Source of the DNA: Heterobasidion occidentale
Taxonomy: Eukaryota > Basidiomycota > Agaricomycetes > Russulales > Bondarzewiaceae
Direction: 5' to 3'
Length of the DNA stretch: 64,000 nucleotides
Assembly: GCA_039111635.1 (NCBI GenBank)
Contig: JBCAQO010000008.1
Location: forward strand, 1,116,001-1,180,000
The notes under the pieces were generated by a model, which was not told the DNA's origin, made no database searches, and saw nothing but the letters and a program-made list of their open reading frames with translations. The first letter of the stretch is position 1; each line of letters begins with the position of its first letter. A program made the position numbers and the translations under genes. Positions 53,544-64,000 of the stretch are shown here, one piece after another.

Positions 53544-54086
53544 ATGAGCAAAAGCAACAGCTCTCTGCCCCCAGGCATGGTCATCGGCCCAGACGGCAAG
53601 CCCTGCAAAATCTGCACCGCGTTCCGAAACTGGAAGCCCGCCGCGTCCAAGGGCTCTACCGCGTCTCCCACTCAAGCCGCAGCGGCATCCTCCATCGCTG
53701 CTCTCGCCGCCCAGCGCGATGTTTTACCAGCCCAATGTCCGCCCGATGTAGAGCAGCTCGGCCGCGCAACCTGGACGTTCCTTCATACGACCGCTGCGTA
53801 CTACCCCGATAAGCCGTCTACACACCAGCGAGCCAACATGCTCTCCCTTCTGCACGCGCTCCCGACGCTGTACCCGTGTTCCCATTGCGCGACGCACCTC
53901 GGACAGGAGATGAAGAAGAGCCCGCCCGACGTGAGTAGCAGAAACGCGCTCAGTCTATGGCTGTGTCGACAGCACAATGAGGTCAATGAGAGGCTGGGGA
54001 AGGAGAGCTTTGATTGTGCGAAGACGGACGAGAGGTGGAAGGAGGTCCTAGCGATGGCAGCTGCGACTAAGGTCAGTGTTGCTTGA
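53544..54086 (+). CDS. ERV1: FAD-linked sulfhydryl oxidase Erv1/ALR
   Basis: Intermembrane-space sulfhydryl oxidase that reoxidises Mia40 in mitochondrial disulfide relay import. About 180 residues, no intron, normal for the family. The N-terminal shuttle pair CKIC is at residues 21-24. The Erv1 core has GRATWTFLHTTAAYYPDKPS (about 73-92), the FAD-proximal active pair YPCSHC (110-115) and LWLCRQHNEVNERLGK (FAD-binding HNxVNxxLGK). Cys141 and Cys158 have the spacing of the structural disulfide. The N-terminal CxxC and the absence of a signal peptide favour Erv1 over the ER enzyme Erv2. The C-terminal tail after DERWK differs from the GPPDGSC-type ending I expect for fungal Erv1. Confidence 0.9.
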   Translation: MSKSNSSLPPGMVIGPDGKPCKICTAFRNWKPAASKGSTASPTQAAAASSIAALAAQRDVLPAQCPPDVEQLGRATWTFLHTTAAYYPDKPSTHQRANMLSLLHALPTLYPCSHCATHLGQEMKKSPPDVSSRNALSLWLCRQHNEVNERLGKESFDCAKTDERWKEVLAMAAATKVSVA

Positions 54087-54114
54087 GACTTGGTGTAAAA
54101 ATCATATGGCGCGC

Positions 54115-54363
54115 TCACCCGTCCAGGAGTCGATAGATCGCATAGACTCCTGCAATAAGTATTCCTGCTACAGCATACAGAAATATACCTCCTCTCTCTA
54201 CGTGCGCGAACTTTGGACTATGTTCGTTTCGTCAATGAGGGTGCTGTGGATACGGGTTTTTTTCGGAGTTAGCAAGGTCGAGAAAGCATCCGGTCCGAGC
54301 TAAATTCTGCTGCATTGGGTCGGCAGGAGAAGCCGGCGGCAATGAATGGGGTATGTAAGCCAT
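54115..54363 (-). CDS. Possible small single-pass membrane protein
   Basis: A tentative gene. The ATG at 54361-54363 opens MAYIPHSLPPASPADPMQQN. Splicing a GT-AG intron of about 60 nt after SEKN-P leads directly to GGIFLYAVAGILIAGVYAIY and RLLDG, then stop at 54115-54117. The product would be about 62 residues with one C-terminal transmembrane helix. Without splicing, the frame is interrupted by a single TGA before the hydrophobic segment. It converges with ERV1 (29 bp between stops). I do not recognise the family; transcript evidence is lacking, so confidence is low. Confidence 0.35.
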
Positions 54364-54641
54364 TGTCTTGGCATTCGCTTGTGAGATCGAAAGATGCAAC
54401 GTCAGGGCCATATACAGATTGAGTTCATGGCAGAGGCTGGCCCGAGGAACACCTGCAGCGCTGGCAACACATCCTGTCTTGTAACACTGCGCACACCGCC
54501 CTTGAAGGGCATCGCACACACTGTACCTCCGACAGCTCGAAGCAACCTCATGCTCTGGAGCGCACGCTCTGACGGCACATCTCCAAGTCACACCCCACAT
54601 CACACAGTTTCCGAGCCCTCTCTCTGACGGCGCTCGGCAGT

Positions 54642-56995
<2,354 letters not shown>

Positions 56996-57360
56996 CCTCC
57001 GAGTAGAAATTTTCGGTTGCACCTAGGAATTCACCAGGTGCCCTCTTGACCCTTGAAAGTACGAAGAAGTGTTCTGTACTTTCATGTAACCTCCCCCATT
57101 CAACATGTCTCGGAGACTTCTTGGAGATTCTTTTATCTAGCAAGGTGCCTGCCGGTGTGGTAATGGAATCGAGTCGAGTATTGATGTGAAAGAATAAGAA
57201 ACAAGGGAATGACATAAAAAGTAGGAATAGCTCAATCAGGAAAGGAGAAGAGGAGATGTAGGTGGGGTTTGCAGTAAGGCATGCACGAAAGGCTTGAGAT
57301 AATATGTTTGATGTCTACAGAATCAACGATCCACGGACATGTTCAGCATCGGAGAGTCGG
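56996..57360. other. Convergent intergenic region GH47-2 / coiled-coil gene
   Basis: About 365 bp, AT-richer than the neighbouring exons. Nothing recognised. Confidence 0.5.
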
Positions 57361-58729
57361 TCAGGCCCCTAGGTCCTCTCCAAAGACAAAAAAGAAAATA
57401 TTTATCTTTGACTCTCTGTCGCTTAACTTGAGCTCTGCTGCTAGGACTGCCTCACGAATATCGTCCTGATTGGCAGAGTGAGCAACATTGTTTGCTTGTC
57501 GCCGAGCTGAGCTAGAAATGATGTGGCCGATGCTCTTATCCTGTAGTGGCCTTGATTCCAGGACCGAAGCAGAGCGGATCAAGTCAAAGATAGCGTCCTC
57601 ATCCAAATTTCTAGTCGCTTCATCCCAGGACAAGTTGGACAAGCCGTGAACCTCTAGTACGTGTTGACAGGCGTAGTCGAGGAGGATGCGCAAGCGTATC
57701 TTGTTGAGAGTAGCTTGAGTCTGACAGCCATTGAGTTGTGGATGTGGGTAGAAGGTCATGTGCGAAGAATGAGAGAACTCACACACATGAGGGCTGATAA
57801 CGAGGACTGCAGATTTCTCGTGATCTCTTTCTCCTTCGCTAGCTCCGCCTTCGTATCCTTAAGCTCCGCCTTCGTATCCTGAAGCTCCGCCTTCGTATCC
57901 TCAAGCTCCTTTTCCAACTGCTTGACCGAATCTTTCAGCATACGCTCCAACCGTTCATCCTGTTTGTTCATCCGACCTATCTCGGTCTTCATCTTCTCCA
58001 TCATCTGCTCCATCTTCTGCTCAAGCTCATTGCTCCTCTGTTCAGAGCGCTCTTCAGCCGCAACCTTCCGAGAGTGCATATCACGCAACACTGCATTGAA
58101 CACTGTGTAGTGGATTAAGAAAGATGCAGTATTCCCATGGGAAAGAACACATGCCTGTTTGTTGCGTGGTGTGCTTGTTAGCTTGAGTTTTGATGTGATG
58201 CTGGATAGTTTTCTCCCATTGAGGTTTGACATGATAGAAGATGTTGATGTCCTGTCGAGCTTTGCTCGTTGTTGTCAAATCTCCCAATGTTCTGCCATGC
58301 AAGTCATTGTGAGACATTGTACGCCCATCTGTGTTTGATAATTCAGCATTTTGTCTTTTCATCGTGAAGCTGCTTACCTAGGATGGCGTGGACCATTTCT
58401 GAAGCATCGTTGGGCAAGATACACTGTGCATGCGCTTTGCTGACATGATCCATGAGACGTATTCGCACGATATCCAGCATCTCCTGTGCATCCAAACCAC
58501 CGCCCTCTTCAATATCAGTATCCAGGACAACTCCCGAGTGTGACAGATAGGCGTGGATATGGATGGTATCCGATTTGCTATCGCTTCCTGAATCACTCTC
58601 CACACCCTCCACTTCACCCTCCACAGAGCTGTGTTCCTGGTCACTCGTAGACACAGATCTTGAAGAGTACATTATCGACCAAAGTTCGGTTGGCAGAGCT
58701 TTAGGTAGTCTGTATTGGCAGAAGAACAA
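57361..58729 (-). CDS. Unrecognised coiled-coil protein
   Basis: I do not recognise the family. Exons chain in frame. An acidic N-terminal part (SSVEGEVEGVESDSG, then EMLDIVRIRLMDHVSKAHAQ) joins over an intron to DGRTMSHNDLHGRTLGDL and QWEKTIQHHIKTQANK. A long coiled coil follows (NELEQKMEQMMEKMKTEIGR, RLERMLKDSVKQLEKELEDT) with a tandem KAELxDT heptad repeat. After another intron the C-terminal helical domain has LNKIRLRILLDYACQHVLEV and LSNLSWDEATRNLDEDAIF, ending EDLGA at 57361. No signal peptide or membrane segment; a nuclear or cytosolic protein is possible. Either the ATG at 58729 or the one at 58672 could be the start. It is divergent from the tail-anchored gene. Confidence 0.6.
57838..57908 (-). 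repeat. In-frame tandem repeat encoding KAEL-DT heptads
   Basis: Successive copies of an about 21-nt unit (CTCCGCCTTCGTATCC core on plus) encode DTKAELQ, DTKAELK and DTKAELA. It is a recent-looking expansion within the coiled coil. Confidence 0.8.
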
Positions 58730-59040
58730 GTAGTCTGTGGATAAAGCTAGACTTGATGCATTGATGCTTGAAGCTGCCTCCTACACCTCGACATCTCGAC
58801 TTGACATGCGGAGATTCTTCTTGTCCGCATTTGCAACTTACTGTATGCTGCGACGCAAAAAACGCCCAGATCGAGTGCTTGTGATCAAAGCTTACATGCT
58901 TGGCCTTGACCATGACATAAATGCACATCGATTTTCACTGGCGGCATCCATCTACCTTTCTATCTCCTTTGTTCATTTTGTAACATCCCTTCTTCCTCTA
59001 CTCTATCCCGTCCTTCTTGTCGCCTGTCATTGCTTTTTCC
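58730..59040. promoter_or_regulatory. Bidirectional promoter region of two unrecognised coiled-coil genes
   Basis: About 311 bp between divergent starts; both promoters presumably lie here. Pyrimidine-rich near the plus-strand start. No specific element identified. Confidence 0.35.
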
Positions 59041-60124
59041 ATGCCCCCTAGCAGCCCGAGCCGCTCTCCAAACCCCGAAGAGAACATCGCGTTCTCGACA
59101 CCTTACCGGGGCCCAACGGCCGAGTCGGTTTTCTTCGGTTTTGGTGCAGCGCCGTTTTGTGACTCACGCACCGTCCGATGAGCAGGAATTTCGACGTCGT
59201 CCTTGCCCGCGCATCACGGCGGGCGCAACAGTACGAGTTGCAGATCAAGGAACTGGAGGCATGTACTCCCACAATGCTTGGTCCCTCATCCCTACGGCCA
59301 TCTCTATTTGCCCCGACGTCCTTCTGCACAACACTAACATCATCTTCGTCTTTCGCAGTACAAGCTCTCTGAAGACTTGAGCAATTGCCGCGCTATCGAG
59401 GGCCTCCTCCGTGAGTCGTTCACCACGCTCAAGGTGTGTGCTGTGTCCCCCTTGTTTTGCCCGCTTTCCCCCGCACCTGTCTTGTCTGCGCGCGGGCCGT
59501 GCTCCCGCTTTCATCACGTATTCTGACGTATGACAACGCAGCGCAACTACCGCCGCGCGGACAAAGAGGCGCTGCGGACGCACGTCCCGCTCATCGCGAA
59601 CGAGCTCCAGGAGTCGATGGACAAGCTCACTGATCTTGAGAGGCGCCTCCCTGAGATCCGCACGCAAATCGCGCACATCCGGACGAACTACAACAAGGGT
59701 CGGGACAAGGTGCGCTGCGCGCTTTCTTTTGCCTTCATTTAATCTTTCGATTCCCGCGCTGTCACTCCTTTATACTAATGCCTCCTTGTCCACCTTCCAC
59801 ATCCCACACTCCCTATTCGTCCCACTACGCATTCTTTTTTTGCTCCCTTGTGCCCGACTTCCCCGCTTACCCGTCAATTCCTGTCCGTCTCAGGCCAAGG
59901 ACCTCGTGCATGACCTCGAATGGCTCAACACGGACTTCTACGAGCGCTGGCGTACCGTCATTTTTACTGTGGACAGCCCCGTCTCGTGGCGCTGGAAGGC
60001 GGGCATGCGCCTGCTCTTCGCCATCTGCTTCGCCGTCGCGGCCTGGCTCGCGTGGATCGCCCTCCGTGGGGCGTACCGCGCGCATAGACAGCGGCTCGTG
60101 TGGGGCGAACGGCTCATGTATTGA
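59041..60124 (+). CDS. Unrecognised coiled-coil, tail-anchored membrane protein
   Basis: Five exons (59041-59123, 59186-59258, 59359-59433, 59542-59709, 59894-60124) give 209 residues in one frame. A short Ser/Pro N-terminus leads to a long helical region (NFDVVLARASRRAQQYELQI, ALRTHVPLIANELQESMDKL, DLERRLPEIRTQIAHIRTNY). It ends in one strong transmembrane helix (LLFAICFAVAAWLAWIAL) with a basic tail of about 20 residues. This fits a C-tail-anchored protein of ER, mitochondria or Golgi, with SNARE-like or tether-like layout, though I see no SNARE layer. The second intron begins GC rather than GT; no GT donor keeps frame. Function unknown. Confidence 0.7.
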
Positions 60125-60701
60125 GTCGAGGCCTGTGCCCTAGAACTGTATCGCCGTTCTGCGTCCGCTCTCGTATGCTGTTCTGGTCCGCACACTTATA
60201 TATGTATATACAAGCACACGGATTATTCACGGGCCTCTGCTCGTCTCTTCTTCTTCATCTCTAGTTCCCCCGTAACCCTTGCCCCTCCCTTCACTGCCAT
60301 CCATTGTACTATTCCACACGTCCCGCGCACCCCACCCCAACCTAATCCTCTCCGTATCTCTGTCTCTCGCCCGCTTGCTCACTCGACACACCAATCATCT
60401 CGCACCGTCCATTCCCACACAGCTTTCTGTAACATTATTCGTAGATTTTACTTCATGCTGATATCCATTCTATTCCCTGCTGATTGACAGAAGCGCACTC
60501 AATGCCAATGCTTCTTTGTATGCCATGTTCTAATAGACGGTCTACGCACCTGAGTACGTCAAGTCGTCGAATGTCGTGTGCAACCTGGCATCCCTTGCCT
60601 TCAACTGATCACGCGCGAAATTCACGAGTGGTTGAATGACCCATGATGCATTATACGTCGGGCCTCCAGATCTTCAGAGGCTATCGCTGGACGAGTAATA
60701 C
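60125..60701. other. Convergent intergenic region
   Basis: About 580 bp between the tail-anchored gene and COQ3. A TATATATGTATATA stretch at 60196-60209 is likely 3' processing context. No gene. Confidence 0.5.
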
Positions 60702-61992
60702 TCAAGCATCCTTGGGCTTCCGGACCCAAAAGAGATAATTGCACTCTGTCTCCCAAGCCCCCGCCACCCTCGGCGCAAAAGTCCACTCGCCTTTCCACGG
60801 CAGGTACACGATCCCCCTCACCTCCGCCTCTGTCCTCGCAGGGCGCCCGTGCTCGTACGTGCGGCTGATCCAAGGACGTCTTCCCCGATCATGCTTTTCG
60901 CCGCCGTCATGGAGGGAGGACGAGAGCGGAGAGCGGAAGAAGTCGACGAGCTCGGTGGGGTTTACGAATTTGGAGTGCGTGTGCGTTCCGGGCTCGACGA
61001 GCCGGAGGACGTGCTCGGCGGCGAGGATGGTGAGGAGGTAGGAGAGGGGCGTGCGGGCGATTGTGGAGAGGAAGAGGTGGCCGCCGGGCTGTGGATTGAG
61101 TGGGTCAGAGTAGTAAGCAAAGGTGAAGGATGGAAGAGTTAGGAGGCGATCGTGTCAGAGTAGTTGACGCGCACGATGGATGTGCGTGCGTACCTTGACA
61201 AGCTCGGCGCACGACGTGAGGAACGCGGCGGGGTTGTCGACGTGCTCGAGGACCTCCATCGAGCACACGACGTCGAACCGTTTCGGCTCCTGTACAAGGG
61301 CCTCCGCGGGCGCATGGCGGTACGTGAGCGAGCCGCACCCTATCGCAGATGCAGAGCGGTGCGAGAGTGAGGGGTCGGCTGCTGCGTGCAGCGACGCGAT
61401 GGCGATGTTAGACTCGGACGCGTCAATGGCTGTCGTGTGCGCCCCGAGTCTTGTGAGAGCCTATTGGCATTGTATAGTGCAGTGCCATATTGCACAAGTC
61501 GTGTGAGACCAGGTATGCATCAGAAGAAGAAACGAGATTCTTATCCTAAGATGAAGGAGGACACACCTCAGACAAGATCCCCCCACCGCACCCCACATCC
61601 AGCACGTCCATTCCCCTCAGCACCTTCCCATCCCTCTCCGCTTTCTCGGCCCACACCTCTCCTGCTTCTCCGTCATCCCGCGCGCTCTCGAGAATTTTCT
61701 CCCGTATGAACTGCGTCCGCGCGGGGTTCATCTTGTGCAGGAGCCCGAACTCGCCGCGCTCGTCCCACCAGAGCGACGAGAGGCGAGAAAAATGGGCGAT
61801 CTCGGCTTCGTTGACGGTCGAGGTGAGTGAGGGCTCATTGGAAGCAGAAGTGAGAACGTGTCGGCGCGTTGGGGTAGCGTGGATGAGGCGGGAGTGGGTC
61901 GGCACTCGTTGGCAGGCGGTTAGCGGGTTAGAAGGTGGTGTTGAGTGGGTTCGGGGGGGGTTGAAGGAGAGACCGACGCGGGAGCGTAGCAT
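60702..61992 (-). CDS. COQ3: Ubiquinone biosynthesis O-methyltransferase Coq3
   Basis: Carries out both O-methylations of the coenzyme Q ring in the mitochondrial matrix. The Arg/Ser-rich, acid-poor N-terminus ([33 protein letters not shown]) fits a mitochondrial presequence. The UbiG-family core starts [20 protein letters not shown], then [15 protein letters not shown] motif [14 protein letters not shown], and after an intron [32 protein letters not shown] and [12 protein letters not shown]. Near the C-terminus are [27 protein letters not shown] and [12 protein letters not shown]. The stop is at 60702-60704. Two introns interrupt the core and one lies between VK and PGG. No frame break was seen. 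Confidence 0.93.
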
Positions 61993-62626
61993 GGAGGACG
62001 ATGTAGGCTATGTCGAGGAAGAGGGATTCAGATAATTGACGTGTCGGAACGCGGTTGTGGCTGGAGCGCAGGAGGCTCAAGTTGTTTGTTCCCTTGCAGT
62101 GCATCATGTTCGACGGTCGCAACTCAAATTCTTCTGGCTCCCTGTTACACCCTCAAGCTTCAAGCTCCTTGTTGTTGTATGCATGCTTCATCAATCACGT
62201 ATATCCACATCTAAAAGCCCATCCAATCAGCGGGGCGTCTACAACAACCTGATCTGACTCAACCTTATCATTCCTGCCGCCGCTCATACTGCACCGTAAC
62301 CCAAATGCAAGATACACGCTCTACAAGAGGCTAGCCAGGATTCATCGGGTTGATATGGGCGCATCCTGGGAAATTTTTGATATACAGATATCCTCTGTTT
62401 GCAACCATGCGCTGCTGCAATGCTGCGCTAGTGCTGCTGCCGAATGGACACGACATCATCGATCAAGCGCATATGCATCACTTGACGTAGGTTCATAACG
62501 CTGTGCATTATAGGCGCCCATTACAGGTGCATAAAAGCGTCCAAACAACGGCCCCCCAGTTCCTATCATCTATTCAAAGTCTCTCACATCCACGATCCAT
62601 CTCCCATCCCCATCAGCACAAGACCG
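61993..62626. other. Divergent intergenic region COQ3 / carrier-like gene
   Basis: About 630 bp between the two starts; promoters of both. No other feature recognised. Confidence 0.5.
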
Positions 62627-63878
62627 ATGATTGAGATAGACTATGCGATGCTGGGCATTATCACTGCCTTTGCTTGTGTGTCCGTGCTTGCGGTCGCACC
62701 CCTGCACGGCGCACTCGTCCGCTACAGGGTTAACTATGTGCCGAAAACCGTGCGCCTCCTGTCCTCGGAGGATGAGAGCGGAGGCCGACCTGAGGAGAGT
62801 TCGCTCCGACCGCGTGTCCCAGGGTTCTTCCGCACGCTTGGAAGAGTAAAGAAGATTGAGGTGAGTCCTCAGTTGAATTGCTTTGAGCAAGGCTTGAACG
62901 CTGACAGCGACTGCACAGGGCTGGGCTGGCATGTATAAAGGGATCAGTACGTTCCATGCTCATTGGTATCCTATGCGTTCGCGCCGACGCCCTTTTATAC
63001 ATAGTGCCCCAACTTATGGCACCTGTCGTCACGATGCTCCTGGTCAAACTTGTCACTCTCGGGGTCTATGGCAGCAATGGCTTCAACAGCCCAGGCCTCA
63101 TTTGGGGTCTGCCCGTCCTGATCTTGACAATGCCTCTAATTATTCTCATCAACCGGTAAGAAGTCTTGCGGTCTACTTCCGGGATGACTCATATTCTTCA
63201 AGTCTCTAATATTTTGCTTTCGGAAAAGGTCAATCATCACACCTTACCGTCTTCCCTTCTTCGGGCCCACACGCTCCCTCCGCATCCTCTTCTCCGCGGC
63301 CGAGCGCCGAGCGCCTTGGATACTTTTCTTGACACCCGGTCTGCTGATCGCACAGGCCTTGCAAGTGTTCTATACCGTCGGCCTTGTGTGTTTCCGCCGC
63401 ACGCTCATGCCCAACCTCACTATCCCGTCCTCATTTACGCGCTTGAAAGATATATCTCCGATGTGGCCAATTTTATTTGTGGGCGTCACTCTGCTGAGCC
63501 CGCTAGTGTTGACCCCGTTGGAGGTTATTGCAACGCGGTTGTCCGTTCAGCCTAACTTCAAGGCTTCAGAGCCTAGGCCAGTTCCGGGAGCGGAGCAAGA
63601 GGCGGACATCAAGACAAGGGGCACTGTACAGCCCTGACGAAGATGTGATCAGGCAAGTTTTATCTCACTGCGAATCTCCGTTCATATATATTCGTGAGAT
63701 AGAAATCTCCTTGAGCTCACTGTCGTCGTTCAACAGGCTGAGGGGGTCAGATGACATGGACCCAGCCCCATACACCGGGTTCGCCGACTGCGGCAAACGT
63801 GTCATCATAGAGGAAGGATGGCGCACGCTGTATCGCGGCTGGTGGTTCGCGCTCATAGTCTGCTTATCTGCAGCATGA
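62627..63878 (+). CDS. Mitochondrial carrier (SLC25) family-like protein
   Basis: Start MIEIDYAMLGIITAFACVSV. The first carrier half follows: PLHGALVRYRVNYVPK (degenerate Px[DE]xx[KR]), then after an intron GWAGMYKGIMPQLMAPVV, the small-residue/KG motif after the odd helix. The intron 62947-63004 (GTACGT...TAG) is needed to read this. Later comes TPLEVIATRLSVQPN, the clearest carrier signature, and RTLYRGWWFALIVCLSAA (RG-W motif) before the stop at 63876-63878. Roughly 300-350 residues, as in the family, but two of three signature motifs are degenerate, as in Ugo1 or SLC25A46-like outer-membrane members. Substrate transport is therefore doubtful. Confidence 0.65.
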
Positions 63879-64000
63879 GGTTTGCGTGCAGGTAACTGGA
63901 TGGTTATTACGGTCGGTGGTTCGTTGTACTTGCTCAAAGGCTCGCATGTCCCAACTCTTTCTTCGCCCCTCACGCTTGTATGAGGATTTGACCAATCTCT
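63879..64000. other. Right-edge flank
   Basis: 3' flank of the carrier-like gene; nothing recognised in 122 bp. Confidence 0.4.

Noticed and set aside
62940..63010. Apparent frameshift in the carrier-like gene
   Set aside because: An intron with a perfect GTACGT donor (62947-63004) explains it and joins YKGI to MPQLMAPVV in phase.

Overview
This 64 kb window is nuclear DNA of a filamentous basidiomycete, most likely an agaricomycete. Genes carry several short introns (about 50-90 nt, GT-AG), lie close together on both strands, and encode eukaryotic housekeeping proteins in fungal forms (Zds, Trm82, Dbp9, Erv1, Coq3, Pro2, AP180). The two P450s have the many-intron structure usual in wood- or litter-decay basidiomycetes. 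The order within the class cannot be fixed from sequence alone.

Layout. 1-8 kb: a cytochrome P450 on the minus strand, a gene-poor stretch with a WD40 relic and an inverted repeat, and an EXPERA/TMEM97-like membrane protein. 8-20 kb: a GC-rich block with a Zds-type PP2A regulator (minus) and a RING-H2/PH/vWA-like protein (plus), head to head across about 4.4 kb of repeat-rich, apparently non-coding DNA. 21-30 kb: dynactin p24-like subunit, TRM82, the DEAD-box helicase DBP9 and glycerol kinase. 31-43 kb: a second P450, a GH47 mannosidase, an AP180 clathrin adaptor, a palindromic MITE-like element and a NASP-type histone chaperone. 43-57 kb: PRO2, a SLY41-like transporter, a ZIP metal transporter, an F-box protein, ERV1, a possible tiny membrane protein and a second GH47 mannosidase. 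57-64 kb: two divergent coiled-coil proteins I do not recognise, COQ3 and a mitochondrial carrier-like protein.

Functional links are loose, as usual in a fungal chromosome arm: secretory pathway (two GH47, SLY41-like, AP180), mitochondria (ERV1, COQ3, carrier), ribosome and tRNA biogenesis (DBP9, TRM82), and signalling or cell cycle (Zds, RING/PH/vWA). I see no coherent biosynthetic or defence cluster.

The most striking sequence-level observation is a series of one-base reading-frame breaks inside otherwise well-conserved genes. At least seven cannot be explained by introns, and all behave as if one base were missing, usually in or beside a short homopolymer. I read them as probable assembly errors rather than biology. 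The most interesting biology is the RING-H2/PH/vWA protein, whose domain order is that of the Far1/Ste5 mating scaffolds, and eight exact LxxQxTG kinase-type motifs in the AP180 tail. I found no clear undescribed system; the best candidates are the unrecognised gene pair at 57.4-60.1 kb.
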